Assembly (NCBI RefSeq): GCF_027487935.1 | Contig: NZ_JAIYCP010000022.1 | Location: 1 to 64,000, forward strand | Direction of reading: 5' to 3' | DNA length: 64,000 nucleotides | DNA from: Brevundimonas sp. | GTDB taxonomy: Bacteria; Pseudomonadota; Alphaproteobacteria; Caulobacterales; Caulobacteraceae | Notes under the pieces: generated by a model | Databases searched by the model: none | What the model was told of the DNA's origin: nothing | The model's input: only the letters and a program-made list of their open reading frames with translations | Part shown: one piece after another, positions 18,568-27,942 of the stretch | Layout: the number at the start of each line of letters is the position of its first letter | How positions within the stretch are numbered: the first letter of the stretch is position 1 | Translations under genes and position numbers: made by a program

Positions 18568-19359
18568 TTAGTGATGGTCGCCGAGATTGACCACGTCATT
18601 CAGATAGACGCAGGTCAGGACGGCGAAGACGAAGGCCTGGAGGAAGGCCACGAGGAATTCGAGCGCGGTCAGGGCGGTGACCAGGCTGAGCGAGAGCGCC
18701 GCCCCCGGAAGGCCCAGAAGGCCCAGGCCGCCGGCGGCGGCCATGCCGCCCAGCGTCACAACGAAGCCGGCGAAGACCTTCAGGGCGACGTGGCCCCCCA
18801 TCATGTTGCCGAAAAGACGAAGGGTCAGGGTCAGGGGGCGCAGCAGGAAGGAGAAGAACTCGATCAGGCCGACCACCGGGCGCATCAGGAGGGGCGCGCC
18901 GGTCGGCCAGAACAGGCCGAGGAATTTGAAGCCGTTCTTCATGATCCCGATCACCACGACGAGGGCGAAGGTGATCACACCGAAGGTGGCGGTCACGGCA
19001 AGCTGCGAGGTTGCCGTGAAGCTGAGGAACATGCCCAGCAGGTTCATGGAGAGGATGAAGGTGAAGACGGTGAAGACGAACGGGAAATACTTCTTGCCGT
19101 CATGACCGATGATGGAGTTGGCGATGTCGTCGATCATGCCGAACAACGTCTCGCCCGCAGCCTGGCCACGGCCCGGAACCACCTTGGCACCCGAAGTCAC
19201 CAGCTGGAAAAAGCCGACGACCAGCAGGAAGGCGATGGTCATGGCGAGATGCGAATTGGTGAAGGCCAGGTGCACCGTGCCGACGACGGGCAGGGTCACT
19301 TCGCCGAAGTCGAGACCCGGCAGGGGGGTAACCTGGAACTGGTGTAGCGGATCGGCCAT
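18568..19359 (-). CDS. atpB: ATP synthase F0 subunit a
   Basis: Subunit a provides the proton half-channels next to the c ring. The 263-residue membrane protein starts [13 protein letters not shown] and carries the essential arginine in [12 protein letters not shown], along with several hydrophobic helices. The ATG at 19359 is preferred to one 19 codons upstream, because the extension has no family similarity and would overlap the end of atpI. It lies 7 bases after atpI and 47 bases before atpE. Confidence 0.95.
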   Translation of the reverse strand: MADPLHQFQVTPLPGLDFGEVTLPVVGTVHLAFTNSHLAMTIAFLLVVGFFQLVTSGAKVVPGRGQAAGETLFGMIDDIANSIIGHDGKKYFPFVFTVFTFILSMNLLGMFLSFTATSQLAVTATFGVITFALVVVIGIMKNGFKFLGLFWPTGAPLLMRPVVGLIEFFSFLLRPLTLTLRLFGNMMGGHVALKVFAGFVVTLGGMAAAGGLGLLGLPGAALSLSLVTALTALEFLVAFLQAFVFAVLTCVYLNDVVNLGDHH

Positions 19360-19366
19360 CGGGCGA

Positions 19367-19726
19367 TCAGACTCCCTGGTCTTCGTCGTCGAAGGGAACC
19401 GACTCCGGCTCCCCATACTGTTTTGCCTCGGCCATCAGACGTTGCGCCGTGCGCCACGCCATCCACACCGAAACGGCGAAGCCCAGAAGGACACCGCCGA
19501 TGATTCCCCAAGGCGTCGTACCGGCGAACCGGTCGATGCCGAACCCGATCGCCAGGCCGACGAAGACGCCGCCGAACAGATCGGCAAGAATCTTCCAAGC
19601 CTGCGACGCTGCCGCCTGACCCGCCGCCTCGTGAGAGATCTGCCGGGCGGTGCGCGCCTCCAGATCGGATGCGCTGGTGTGAAGGCGTTTGATCGCCTCT
19701 TCGCGCGATTCCGGTGGCAGGGACAT
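19367..19726 (-). CDS. atpI: ATP synthase assembly protein I
   Basis: AtpI helps assemble the c ring. The 119-residue protein has a charged N-terminal part and two membrane helices (ADLFGGVFVGLAIGFGIDRF and TTPWGIIGGVLLGFAVSVWM), the typical AtpI layout. The ATG at 19726 has GAGG upstream (GAGGCGCTGAGGCCCTT) and starts MSLPPESREE. First gene of the operon atpI-atpB-atpE-atpF'-atpF. The 287 bases upstream, to dxs, hold no gene I can support and probably carry the promoter. Confidence 0.9.
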   Translation of the reverse strand: MSLPPESREEAIKRLHTSASDLEARTARQISHEAAGQAAASQAWKILADLFGGVFVGLAIGFGIDRFAGTTPWGIIGGVLLGFAVSVWMAWRTAQRLMAEAKQYGEPESVPFDDEDQGV

Positions 19727-20013
19727 AAGGGCCTCAGCGCCTCTCCGCTGACGTCGAAAGACGGGCGTCGAGGAGGGTCTGAATTCGGCGCGGAACCTAT
19801 AGGCGGGACCCGGTTTGGTCAAGGCGGTCGCCAGACTCATTAGTCTTTTGATATCTCAAAGGATTGTTGCGTCCGTACCGGGGTGTGACGTTATGTTCGT
19901 TCGTCCAGATCAGGGGCAGGCCGATGGACGGGCGGCCGAGGGCGCGCTCGCGTTGGCGGACTTGCCACTTCTTCTTGATGAAGACCCGGCGAAGGCAGCT
20001 AATCCGGGCGTTT

Positions 20014-21924
20014 TCAGGCCCTGACCGCGCGCGTCGCTTCAACCCCGAGCGCCTGGAGCGCAGCGGCGGCGATGTGTTCGGCGTTGAGGCCGGCGGTGGC
20101 GTACATGGCGGCGGGATTGTCCTGGTCCTGGAAAACGTCAGGCAGGCACAGGGTGCGGATCTTCAGGCCCGAGTCGAGCGCGCCCTTGTCGGAGAGCAGC
20201 TGGAGCACAAAGGCGCCGAAGCCGCCCATGGCCCCCTCCTCTACCGTGATCAGGCATTCATGCTCGCGGGCGAGGCGCAGGATCAGATCGGCGTCCAGCG
20301 GCTTGGCGAAGCGGGCGTCGGCGACGGTGGCCGAGACACCGCGGGCGGCAAGGGCCTCGGCGGCCTTGAGCGATTCCTGCAGCCGGGTGCCGAGCGACAG
20401 GATGGCGACCGTCGTGCCTTCGCGGACGATGCGGCCCTTGCCGATCTCGAGCGGGGCGGCGAGTTCGGGGATTTCGACCCCGATGCCGTCGCCGCGCGGA
20501 TAGCGGAAGGCTGAGGGGCGGTCGTCGATTTCGAGGCTGGTGGCGATCATGGCGGCGAGGTCGGCCTCGTCCGCGGCGGCCATCAGCACCATGCCCGGAA
20601 GCGCCCCCATGAAGCCGATGTCGAACGATCCGGCATGGGTGCAGCCGTCGGCCCCGACCAGACCGGCGCGGTCCATGGCGAAGCGCACCGGCAGGGACTG
20701 GATGGCGACGTCGTGGACCACCTGGTCGTAGCCGCGCTGGAGGAAGGTCGAATAGATGGCGCAGACCGGCTTCATCCCGTCGGCGGCGAGGCCGGCGGCG
20801 AAGGTGACCGCGTGCTGTTCGGCGATGCCGACATCATAAGTGCGGGCCGGATAGGCCTGGCCGAACAGGTCCAGCCCCGTGCCCGAGGGCATGGCAGCGG
20901 TGATGGCGACGATGGTGGGGTCCAGCGCCGCCCGCTTGATCAGCTCGGTCCCGAACACCTTCGTGTAGCTGGGGGCATTGGAGACGGATTTCGACTGCTG
21001 GCCCGAGACCACATCGAATTTGGCGACCGCATGCAGTTTGTCGGCGCTGGATTCGGCCGGGGCATAGCCCTTGCCCTTCTGGGTGACGACATGGACCACC
21101 ACCGGGCGGTCGGTGATGGCGGCGGCATTCTTGAGAATGGGGACCAGGTTGTCCATGTCGTGCCCGTCGACCGGCCCGACATAGTAGAAGCCCAGTTCCT
21201 CGAAGAAGGTGCCGCCGACGATCATGCCGCGGGCGTATTCCTCGGCCTTGCGGGCGGCGTTGCGGAACGGGCGCGGCAGGTGTTCGGCGACCGATTTTCC
21301 GAAACGGCGAAAATTGCGATAGGCGCCGCCGGAGACCTGTTTGGCCAGATAGGCGCTCATGCCGCCCACCGGTGGAGCGATCGACATGTCGTTGTCGTTG
21401 AGGATGACCATCAGCTGGCCATTGGTCGTCTCGGCGGCGTTGTTCATGGCCTCATAGGCCATGCCGGCGGACATGGAGCCGTCACCGATCACGGCCACGA
21501 CGCGGTTCTTTTCGCCTTTCTGGTCGCGGGCGGCGGCGAAGCCGAGGGCCGCGCTGATCGAGGTCGAGGCGTGGGCGGCACCGAAGGGGTCGTATTCGCT
21601 CTCGCTGCGTTTGGTGAAGCCACTGAGGCCGCCCGGCTGGCGCAAGGTGCGGATGCGGTCGCGGCGACCGGTCAGGATCTTGTGCGGATAGCACTGATGG
21701 CCGACGTCCCAGATCAGGATGTCCTTCGGCGTTTCGAAGACATGGTGCAGGGCGACGGTCAGCTCGACCACGCCGAGGCCGGCCCCGAGGTGGCCACCGG
21801 TGACGGAGACCGCATCTATGGTCTCGGCCCGCAGTTCGTCGGCCAGCTGGCGCAACTGCGAGATGTCAAAACCGCGCGTGTCGGCGGGAAGGTGGACCTG
21901 GTCGAGCAGGGGGGTATCGGGCAT
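20014..21924 (-). CDS. dxs: 1-deoxy-D-xylulose-5-phosphate synthase
   Basis: Dxs condenses pyruvate and glyceraldehyde-3-phosphate into DXP, the first step of the MEP isoprenoid pathway, using thiamine diphosphate. The 636-residue enzyme shows the ThDP-binding [17 protein letters not shown] motif (with [12 protein letters not shown] further on), the substrate histidine region [16 protein letters not shown], the [15 protein letters not shown] block and a transketolase C-terminal domain. It is the last gene of an xseB-(csaA-like)-ispA-dxs cluster, 68 bases after ispA. Confidence 0.97.
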   Translation of the reverse strand: MPDTPLLDQVHLPADTRGFDISQLRQLADELRAETIDAVSVTGGHLGAGLGVVELTVALHHVFETPKDILIWDVGHQCYPHKILTGRRDRIRTLRQPGGLSGFTKRSESEYDPFGAAHASTSISAALGFAAARDQKGEKNRVVAVIGDGSMSAGMAYEAMNNAAETTNGQLMVILNDNDMSIAPPVGGMSAYLAKQVSGGAYRNFRRFGKSVAEHLPRPFRNAARKAEEYARGMIVGGTFFEELGFYYVGPVDGHDMDNLVPILKNAAAITDRPVVVHVVTQKGKGYAPAESSADKLHAVAKFDVVSGQQSKSVSNAPSYTKVFGTELIKRAALDPTIVAITAAMPSGTGLDLFGQAYPARTYDVGIAEQHAVTFAAGLAADGMKPVCAIYSTFLQRGYDQVVHDVAIQSLPVRFAMDRAGLVGADGCTHAGSFDIGFMGALPGMVLMAAADEADLAAMIATSLEIDDRPSAFRYPRGDGIGVEIPELAAPLEIGKGRIVREGTTVAILSLGTRLQESLKAAEALAARGVSATVADARFAKPLDADLILRLAREHECLITVEEGAMGGFGAFVLQLLSDKGALDSGLKIRTLCLPDVFQDQDNPAAMYATAGLNAEHIAAAALQALGVEATRAVRA

Positions 21925-21992
21925 GAAAACTCTGGATCGGGTGCGGTCTCAGTGGGCTCGGACGACCGTGTCAATACAAGGGCGCGAAGCGG

Positions 21993-22865
21993 TCAAGACT
22001 GGCGCTTTAGCACGAAGTCGACACTGGCCTTGAGGATTTCGGCATCGGGGCCGAAAAGGTCGAGGTGGCCCCGGGCCTGATCGGCGAGATGCGCGACGCG
22101 ATGCCGCGCCTGGTCGACGCCCAGCAGGGTGACGAAATTGGTCTTGCCGCGGGCGGCGTCCTTGTTGGCCGCCTTGCCCAGGATGTCCTCGTCGCCCTCA
22201 ACGTCCAGCAGATCGTCGACGATCTGGTAGGCCAGGCCGATGTCGTGGGCGAAGCTGGTCAGGGCCTGACGGTGAACCTCGCGGGCCCCGGCGATGATCA
22301 GGGGAATCTCGAAGGCATAGGTGAACAGGGCCCCGGTCTTGAGCCGCTGCATCCGGGCCACGCCGCCGAGGTCGTCGCGGACGCCCAGCAGGTCGATCAT
22401 CTGGCCACCGGCCATGCCGCGGGCGCCGCTGGCCAGCGACAGGCGGGCGGCCAGTTCGCAGCGCACGGCGGGGTCGTCGTGGGTGTCCTCGTGCAGCAGG
22501 ATGTCGAAGGCGGCGGTCTGCAGGGCGTCGCCGGCGAGGACGGCGGTGGCCTCGTCATAGGCCCTGTGCACGGTCGGCCGTCCACGGCGGACGTCGTCGT
22601 CGTCCATACAGGGCAGGTCGTCGTGCACCAGGCTGTAGGCATGGACGCATTCGAGGGCACAGGCGGCGCGGAGCACCGGCCGCTCCTCGATGTCGAACAG
22701 ATTGGCGGCCTCGAGGGCGAAGAAGGGACGTAACCGCTTGCCGGGGCCGAGGGCGGCATAGCGCATGGCCTCGGTCAGGCGCGATTCGGGGCCATCGGCG
22801 CGCGGCAGGAGTTCATCCAGGGCGACGGTGACCAGATCGGCGATCTCGGCCACCCGGTCGATCAC
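21993..22865 (-). CDS. ispA: (2E,6E)-farnesyl diphosphate synthase
   Basis: IspA elongates DMAPP with two IPP units to farnesyl diphosphate. The product has the first Asp-rich motif [16 protein letters not shown], the substrate block GPGKRLRP and the second Asp-rich motif DDLLD. I start it at the GTG at 22865 (290 residues), which has GGAG six bases upstream and gives normal length; a CTG overlapping the csaA-like stop codon is a less likely alternative. It sits between the csaA-like gene and dxs, so the prenyl substrate supply genes are clustered. Confidence 0.93.
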   Translation of the reverse strand: MIDRVAEIADLVTVALDELLPRADGPESRLTEAMRYAALGPGKRLRPFFALEAANLFDIEERPVLRAACALECVHAYSLVHDDLPCMDDDDVRRGRPTVHRAYDEATAVLAGDALQTAAFDILLHEDTHDDPAVRCELAARLSLASGARGMAGGQMIDLLGVRDDLGGVARMQRLKTGALFTYAFEIPLIIAGAREVHRQALTSFAHDIGLAYQIVDDLLDVEGDEDILGKAANKDAARGKTNFVTLLGVDQARHRVAHLADQARGHLDLFGPDAEILKASVDFVLKRQS

Positions 22866-22900
22866 GCCCTGCTCCGGCGAATTGGCGGCGAGGATCCGGT

Positions 22901-23251
22901 TCAGAACAGCCTCCCGCCGAGGGGGACCTCGCGGTCGACACCGACCAGGACCACCTCGCCCGCCGCATCGGGAAAGCCCAGGGTCAGGACCTCGGACATG
23001 AAGGGGCCGATCTGGCGCGGCGGAAAGTTGACGACGGCGGCGACCTTGCGGCCCAGCAGCTGGTCGCGGGTATAGTGGACGGTGATCTGGGCCGAGGACT
23101 TCTTCACGCCGATGTCGGGGCCGAAATCTATGGTGAGCTTCCACGCCGGCTTGCGCGCCTCGGGGAAAGGATCGACGGCGAGCACCTGACCCACGCGAAC
23201 ATCGACCTTCATGAAGTCATCGAAGGCGATCTGCGTGGCGGGGGCCGGCAT
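22901..23251 (-). CDS. CsaA/Trbp111-type tRNA-binding domain protein
   Basis: The 116-residue protein is a stand-alone OB-fold tRNA-binding domain. Key family segments are [25 protein letters not shown] near the start, ITVHYT and [18 protein letters not shown] in the second half. Such proteins bind structured RNA or act as chaperones (CsaA). The ATG overlaps the xseB stop by one base (TGATG). The gene is inserted in the usual xseB-ispA-dxs order. Confidence 0.87.
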   Translation of the reverse strand: MPAPATQIAFDDFMKVDVRVGQVLAVDPFPEARKPAWKLTIDFGPDIGVKKSSAQITVHYTRDQLLGRKVAAVVNFPPRQIGPFMSEVLTLGFPDAAGEVVLVGVDREVPLGGRLF

Positions 23252-23499
23252 CAGCTGAACCCGGCCGGTTCGACGCCCTTCGCCTGGCCGTCGGGGCCGA
23301 CCACGATCTTCTCGACGCGCAGCTGGGCGGCCTTGAGACGGTTCTCGCAATGCGCCTTGAGCCGCGCACCCTCTTCATAGAGGGCGATGGACTCCTCAAG
23401 CGGGGCCTGGCCGGACTCGAGCTTGGACACGATGGCTTCGAGGCGCTGCAGGGCGTCCTCGAAGCTGAGGTCGGCGGGGATGGGGGCTGTTTCGGTCAT
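23251..23499 (-). CDS. xseB: exodeoxyribonuclease VII small subunit
   Basis: XseB binds the large subunit XseA to form exonuclease VII, which degrades single-stranded DNA. The 82-residue protein contains the diagnostic SFEDALQRLEAIVSKLESG pattern followed by LEESIALYEEGARLKAHCE. xseA is not in the window. It is the first gene of the minus-strand unit with the csaA-like gene, ispA and dxs, a neighbourhood widely conserved for xseB. Confidence 0.95.
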   Translation of the reverse strand: MTETAPIPADLSFEDALQRLEAIVSKLESGQAPLEESIALYEEGARLKAHCENRLKAAQLRVEKIVVGPDGQAKGVEPAGFS

Positions 23500-23618
23500 C
23501 GCGAACGACCCTAGAGGGGGCGGAGCCGGGCCTCAAGCGGAGAGCGGGGTCCGGCGGGCGATTGGGGCTGGAAGGGTCCTTCGTGATGAACCCGCCCTCG
23601 TAGAGCAAGAGCAACGGC

Positions 23619-24230
23619 TCAGGGGACGGGCGCGCGGCGGGCGGTGATGATGCGGATGCGGGGGTCGAGCATCTGGCCGCGCATGAAGCCCTCGCCCTCG
23701 GTGGGGGATTTGGGGGCGGCGAGGATGGTGCGGACGACGTCCATGCCCTCAATGACACGACCGAAGACGGCGAAACCCGGATCGCCCGGCGCGGCCCGGC
23801 CGGCGTCGAAACCGGGCAGATTGCCGACGATGATGAAGAAGTCTCCGTCGGCCGTGCCCGGATCGAACCGCGCCATGGAGAGCGCCCCGTCGACATGGCG
23901 CAGGCCGGTCTGGCTGGTCGGCTCATGGGCGATCGGCGGCAGGATGCGGTCCGGCGCATTGGCGGTCCCGCCCTGGACCACGCCGGTCCCGGCACCCAGC
24001 GCCATGCCGCGGTAAAAGTCGGTCCCGTTGAACCGCCCCTCGTCGACATAGCGGAGGAAGTTGGCGGCGGTGGCGGGCGCGCGGGGATCGGTCTCGACGA
24101 GGATGGATCCGGCGGAGGTTTCGAGAATCACGCGGACGGCAACCGCCGGGTCCGGCGATGCATCCTGGGCGGCGGCCGGAGCCGACAGGGCGGCGGTGAG
24201 GCAGAGGGCGAGCAGGGACCGTCGAATCAT
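23619..24230 (-). CDS. periplasmic cyclophilin-type peptidyl-prolyl isomerase
   Basis: The 203-residue protein has a Sec signal peptide (MIRRSLLALCLTAALSAPAAAQ) and a cyclophilin domain with TDPRAPATAANFLRYVDEG, FYRGM, and GDFFIIVGNLPGFD, followed by GFAVFGRVIEGMDVV. It should catalyse prolyl cis-trans isomerisation during folding of exported proteins. The active-site region is a divergent bacterial version, as in secreted alphaproteobacterial PPIases. It lies 16 bases after a histidine phosphatase gene on the same strand and may be co-transcribed with it. Confidence 0.9.
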   Translation of the reverse strand: MIRRSLLALCLTAALSAPAAAQDASPDPAVAVRVILETSAGSILVETDPRAPATAANFLRYVDEGRFNGTDFYRGMALGAGTGVVQGGTANAPDRILPPIAHEPTSQTGLRHVDGALSMARFDPGTADGDFFIIVGNLPGFDAGRAAPGDPGFAVFGRVIEGMDVVRTILAAPKSPTEGEGFMRGQMLDPRIRIITARRAPVP

Positions 24231-24246
24231 CGCCCTCTCCCGCCCG

Positions 24247-24885
24247 TCAGCGTTTCTCGAACCGCCGCTGGGACCAGTATTTGAAGCCCTGGTTGTGGAC
24301 CAGGGTCCAGCCGCCCGCGCGCAGCCGGCGGCCGACCATGTGGTTGAAATAGCCGTGGGCGAGGACCAGCACGTCCTGACCGCTTTCGGCGCGGGCGATC
24401 AGGGCCTGCGCAGCCTTTTCGGCGCGGCACTCGGCCTCGCGCCGGCTCTCCTGACCCTCGTGGTGATTGAAGACATGCCACCAGAAGCGCGCGACCGCGC
24501 CCCAGTATTTGGGCGGCAGTTTGAACCAGTCGGGGAAATGCGGCGGCGGCAGGGGGGCCTCGATGAACAGGGCGTCCGACATGACCTCACGACCGGCGGC
24601 GATGGCGGCGGCGGTCTCCTGGGCGCGGGGGCGGGTCGAGGCGTAGATGGCGCCCGCGCCCTCGGCCGTGGCCAGCAGTTCAGGGGGCGGGGTCTGGCCG
24701 GCGCGCAGGCCGCCGACCTCGTACCGGGCCCACCAGTCGCGGTACTGGTCGGAGGTCAGGTAGCATTTGCGTGACAGGGCCGGCTCGCCATGGCGGGCCA
24801 GGACGATGGCACCCGGACGCACCGAGACCAGGGCGGCGCGCGGCAGCACGGGCTCTGTCTTCGACGGCGCAAGGGCGTCGGCCAT
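24247..24885 (-). CDS. histidine phosphatase superfamily protein
   Basis: This protein has the phosphoglycerate-mutase-like RHG motif (IVLARHGEPALS) that supplies the phospho-histidine, and a second catalytic His in VLVLAHGYFNHMVG. Between them are STRPRAQETAAA and a Trp/Phe-rich insert. The substrate is unknown. The start is uncertain: I use the ATG at 24885 (212 residues), but an ATG at 24912 or a TTG at 24927 with a GGGGGAGGAA site further upstream are possible. The deacetylase stop lies upstream at 24947. Confidence 0.85.
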   Translation of the reverse strand: MADALAPSKTEPVLPRAALVSVRPGAIVLARHGEPALSRKCYLTSDQYRDWWARYEVGGLRAGQTPPPELLATAEGAGAIYASTRPRAQETAAAIAAGREVMSDALFIEAPLPPPHFPDWFKLPPKYWGAVARFWWHVFNHHEGQESRREAECRAEKAAQALIARAESGQDVLVLAHGYFNHMVGRRLRAGGWTLVHNQGFKYWSQRRFEKR

Positions 24886-24946
24886 CAGTGAGTCTCTGGC
24901 GGGGGCGGGCATGATGTCTGGAGGCAAGCGATTGGCGAACCGTCCT

Positions 24947-25867
24947 TTATTCCTCCCCCAGGGCCTGAACGTGGGCGACAGCGGAACGGCCCAGACCCTC
25001 TAGGTCGTAACCGCCCTCGAGCGAGGACACAACCTTGCCGCCGCAGCGCGAGCGCGCGACCTCGAGGACGGCGCGGGTGGCCCAGGCGAAATCCTCGGCC
25101 TCCAGGGACTGATGGGCCAGCGGATCGCGGCGGTGGGCGTCGAAACCGGCGGAGATCAGGATCAGGTCGGGGCGGAAGGCCTCGAGCGCCGGCATCAGCC
25201 CGCCGGCGAAGGCTCCGCGCCAGGCCTCGCGGGCCGCATGGGGCGGGACCGGGACGTTGACGATGTTGCCGACGCCGGTCTCGGACGCCGCGCCTGTTCC
25301 GGGATAGAGTGGCGACTGGTGGATGGAGCCGAGAAACAGGCTGTCGTCTGATTCGAATGCGGCCTGGGTGCCGTTGCCGTGGTGGACGTCGAAATCGATC
25401 ACGGCGACCCGGGCCATGCCCTCGGACTGGGCCACGCGGGCGGCGACGGCGACGTTGGAGAACAGGCAGAAGCCCATGCTCTGGCCGGGTTCCGCATGGT
25501 GGCCGGGCGGGCGGACAGCGGCAAAGGCGCGGGCGGTCTCGCTGCGGGCGACGGCGCGGACGGCATCGATCACGGCACCGGCGGCGAGGCGGGCAGCGCG
25601 GACGCTGCCCGGCGAAAGGACAGTGTCGGCGTCCAGCTGGCGCAGGCCGCTGTCGGGCCCAGCGGCGAGCAGGCGGGCGACATGGTCGGCGGGATGCAGG
25701 CGTTCGAGGTCGGCGACCGCAGCCTCGGTCGCGGCATGGCGGTCGAGGCCGAGGTCCGCGGCGTCGAGGGCGTCCAGAACGGCCTGCAGCCGCTCCGGGC
25801 TCTCGGGATGGCCGACGCCGGGGCGGTGGGCCAGCATGTCGGGGTGGGTGAAGAGGGCGACGCTCAT
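24947..25867 (-). CDS. class II histone-deacetylase-like amidohydrolase
   Basis: The 306-residue zinc amidohydrolase has the family motifs: [13 protein letters not shown] near the N-terminus, [16 protein letters not shown] with the catalytic His pair, [11 protein letters not shown] carrying zinc ligands, and [13 protein letters not shown]. Bacterial members deacetylate polyamines or acetylated lysines; the target is not deducible. The ATG at 25867 starts the conserved [11 protein letters not shown]; the longer reading frame upstream is low-complexity. It is probably in one transcription unit with the downstream phosphatase and isomerase. Confidence 0.9.
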   Translation of the reverse strand: MSVALFTHPDMLAHRPGVGHPESPERLQAVLDALDAADLGLDRHAATEAAVADLERLHPADHVARLLAAGPDSGLRQLDADTVLSPGSVRAARLAAGAVIDAVRAVARSETARAFAAVRPPGHHAEPGQSMGFCLFSNVAVAARVAQSEGMARVAVIDFDVHHGNGTQAAFESDDSLFLGSIHQSPLYPGTGAASETGVGNIVNVPVPPHAAREAWRGAFAGGLMPALEAFRPDLILISAGFDAHRRDPLAHQSLEAEDFAWATRAVLEVARSRCGGKVVSSLEGGYDLEGLGRSAVAHVQALGEE

Positions 25868-25976
25868 CGGGCCTATTCTAGCGCTTAATGTGACAAACAT
25901 CATGCGCTCATCCCGGCGACCCGACGGGTAGAAGAAATGGGTTGAGCCGGACGGGAGATCGGGTGAAAGCGGGGCC

Positions 25977-26504
25977 ATGACCGAGCCGCTGATCCGCCCC
26001 GCCGTAGACGCCGACGCCGCCGCCCTGGGCGTGCTGGGACGGCAGACCTTCCTCGACACCTTTGTGGAGGGGTTCGGCATCCCCTATCCGGCCGGGGATC
26101 TGGCGCGTTTCCTCGACGCCAGTTTTCGCCCCGAAGCGATCCGGGCGAAGCTGCAGGAGCCCGGCGCGGCCTGGTGGGTAGCGGAGCGGGACGGCGCACT
26201 GCTGGCCTTTGCCAATACCGGACCGAACACCCTGCCCCATCCGGATGCACGGCCCAGCCATGCCGAGCTGCGGCGGCTGTATGTGTCAAAGGCGGCGCAG
26301 GGTCTTGGGCTGGGGACGAGGCTGCTGACAGTGGCGCTGGAGTGGATGGAGGCGAACACCGACGGGCCGCTGTGGATCGGCGTCTGGAGCGGCAATGCGA
26401 AGGCGCAGAAGCTGTATGCGGCCTACGGGTTCGAGGTGGCGGGCGAGTATCAGTATCCGGTCGGGGCCTGGATGGATGACGAGTTCATACTCAGACGGGG
26501 ATAG
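25977..26504 (+). CDS. GNAT family N-acetyltransferase
   Basis: The 175-residue protein has the GNAT fold: N-terminal [20 protein letters not shown], the acetyl-CoA loop region [20 protein letters not shown] (Q/R-x2-G-x-G/A type), and the C-terminal [19 protein letters not shown]. It probably acetylates a small molecule or protein N-terminus. The last 66 bases of the gene are duplicated 796 bases downstream (27237-27302), where they no longer belong to a complete gene. Confidence 0.9.
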   Translation: MTEPLIRPAVDADAAALGVLGRQTFLDTFVEGFGIPYPAGDLARFLDASFRPEAIRAKLQEPGAAWWVAERDGALLAFANTGPNTLPHPDARPSHAELRRLYVSKAAQGLGLGTRLLTVALEWMEANTDGPLWIGVWSGNAKAQKLYAAYGFEVAGEYQYPVGAWMDDEFILRRG

Positions 26505-26506
26505 AC
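26441..26506 (+). repeat. direct repeat, copy 1 (3' end of GNAT gene)
   Basis: This segment encodes the end of the intact GNAT protein ([18 protein letters not shown], stop). It matches bases 27237-27302 closely, with the translated ends differing in only one residue over 18 (Q to H). The stop codons are 796 bases apart, and the match fades just after the stop (GGATAGAC in both). Confidence 0.85.
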
Positions 26507-26555
26507 GGTGGCCCGCAACCGTGGCTTGATCCTGTCTTGAGTATGGGATGACGAC

Positions 26556-27217
26556 ATGATCGGACGACTGGTTTTCATAGCGGCCATGCTGGCGTCGTCG
26601 ATGGCCTGGGCGCAGGAGGCGGACGCCCCGGCTACGGTCGAGGAGATCGCCGCCGCTAAGGCGCATGCCGACGCGGTCATGGACAGGAACGACGCCCGCC
26701 CGTTCTTCATCAACGTCACCCGCGGGGAGGTTCCGCTGGTGCGCCACGTGGCCAGCGGCTGACCTGTGCGTTCAATGTCGGCGACCCGCGCGACGCCATC
26801 ACGTTTTATACCCAGGGCGACGACCCTCTCGCGAGGGGCGAGGACGTGAGTTGCGCGTCGTGGCGGGATACGACCTATGTCAGCCTGTTCGCCACCCGCT
26901 ATCCGGAGGCCTATTCGGCCGAGCAGCTGTTCGCCGCAGCCGTGCAGGACATTCGCCGAAGTTGGCAGAACGTCGCTGCGGTCGAAGGGGATTTTTCGAT
27001 CGCCACGATAGGCGACCAGGACGTCCCGCTCGCCGCCGTCTTTACGGCGGAACGCAACGACCTCAAGCGACAGACGATGGTTGTCCTGCGCAACATCGGT
27101 GCCTGGAGCTTCAAGGCCCGAGCGACGGGCGAGCCTGGCGATGCGGAGTTGCCCAAGGTGGGATCGTTGATCTTCGCATTGGCTTTGCCGGGCGGATGGG
27201 AAGCGGCACAGCCATAG
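26556..27217 (+). pseudogene. frameshifted exported protein gene
   Basis: The first part (ATG at 26556) encodes a signal peptide MIGRLVFIAAMLASSMAWAQ and about 45 more residues, ending RHVASG at a TGA (26759-26761). The continuation is in another frame from about 26759 (LTCAFNVGDPRDAITFYTQG) to the stop at 27215-27217. Adding one base near 26758-26761 would join them as ASGLTCAFNVG, giving one protein of about 220 residues. Both parts have consistent coding character, so this is a recent frameshift or a sequencing error. Its function is unknown. Confidence 0.75.
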
Positions 27218-27236
27218 TCGTGCCGCGTCCCAAGGT

Positions 27237-27302
27237 GGGCGGGTATCACTATCCGGTCGGGGCGTGGATGGATGACGAGTTCATCCTGCGGCGCGGATAG
27301 AC
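27237..27302 (+). repeat. direct repeat, copy 2 (orphan GNAT 3' remnant)
   Basis: These bases encode [18 protein letters not shown] and a stop, nearly identical to the end of the GNAT gene at 26441-26506. No GNAT body precedes them: upstream lies the frameshifted exported-protein gene, which ends at 27217. The MntA-like antitoxin starts 4 bases after the repeat. It is best read as the leftover of a duplication or recombination event. Confidence 0.85.
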
Positions 27303-27305
27303 TAT

Positions 27306-27602
27306 ATGGGTCGAATGACCCGCGATGAATTGCTGATCAAGCTGCGCGAACTGAAGCCCTGGCTGGAAGAGCAGGGCATCGTCAATGTGCGCCTGTTCGG
27401 GAGTTATGCGCGGGACGAGGCGGGACCGGACAGCGATGTGGACCTGCTGGTGGATTTGGCGAAACCGATGGGTTTCCGCTTCTTCGGCATCGAGGAAGAC
27501 CTTACCGAACAGGTCGGTACCAAGGTCGAGATGGTTACAAACGCCGCCTTGCGGAACCCCTATATCCGCAGAACTGCCGAGCGTGACGCCCTTGTGGTCT
27601 GA
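27306..27602 (+). CDS. mntA: MntA-type nucleotidyltransferase antitoxin
   Basis: The 98-residue protein has the minimal nucleotidyltransferase motif GS-x10-DxD (GSYARDEAGPDSDVDLLVD). In characterised MntA-HepT pairs, MntA inactivates HepT by adding AMP to its tyrosine. The next gene encodes a HepT-like protein, and the two overlap, which strongly supports the pair. The ATG at 27306 is used; the ATG at 27315 is an alternative. The gene begins directly after an orphan repeat of a GNAT gene. Confidence 0.9.
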   Translation: MGRMTRDELLIKLRELKPWLEEQGIVNVRLFGSYARDEAGPDSDVDLLVDLAKPMGFRFFGIEEDLTEQVGTKVEMVTNAALRNPYIRRTAERDALVV

Positions 27603-27942
27603 ACGTGATGCTGGCCTCGTTGGCGAGATGATCGAGGCCATCGCGCTGATCGAAAAAATCGTCGATGGGGAGGTGCGCGAAGCGTTTCTCGGCGACAAGG
27701 CCAAGCCTCACGCCCTGGCGATGTTCTTCGTCATGATGGGCGAGGCAGCCAACAAGGTCGGCGCGGGTGTAAGAATGGCCCATCCCGACGTACCCTGGCA
27801 GCGCATCGCCAAACTCAGGCATATCATTGCCCATGAGTATCGGCGCATCGATCATGGGGAGCTTTGGGAGATCGCCATCAATGACATTCCGAGACTGGCA
27901 ATCGACTTGCCAGCTCCGCCGCCACCAGAAGATTTCGACTGA
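27592..27942 (+). CDS. hepT: HepT-like ribonuclease toxin (DUF86)
   Basis: HepT toxins are HEPN-fold RNases. The active-site motif R-x4-H-x-Y is present as RHIIAHEY, including the tyrosine that MntA AMPylates in known systems. The product is a helical protein of about 116 residues. The start is uncertain: the TTG at 27592 overlaps the mntA end by 11 bases, and a GTG at 27583 is also possible. The stop overlaps the following VWA gene's ATG by one base, so toxin and VWA gene are likely translationally coupled. Confidence 0.87.
   Translation: MWSERDAGLVGEMIEAIALIEKIVDGEVREAFLGDKAKPHALAMFFVMMGEAANKVGAGVRMAHPDVPWQRIAKLRHIIAHEYRRIDHGELWEIAINDIPRLAIDLPAPPPPEDFD

Noticed and set aside
19797-20042. 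Small minus-strand frame between atpI and dxs (81 codons)
   Set aside because: It overlaps the end of dxs, has no ribosome binding site I can support and no recognised motif.
26441-27302. Insertion sequence between the GNAT repeats
   Set aside because: The 66-bp repeats are gene fragments, not inverted repeats, and no transposase lies between them.
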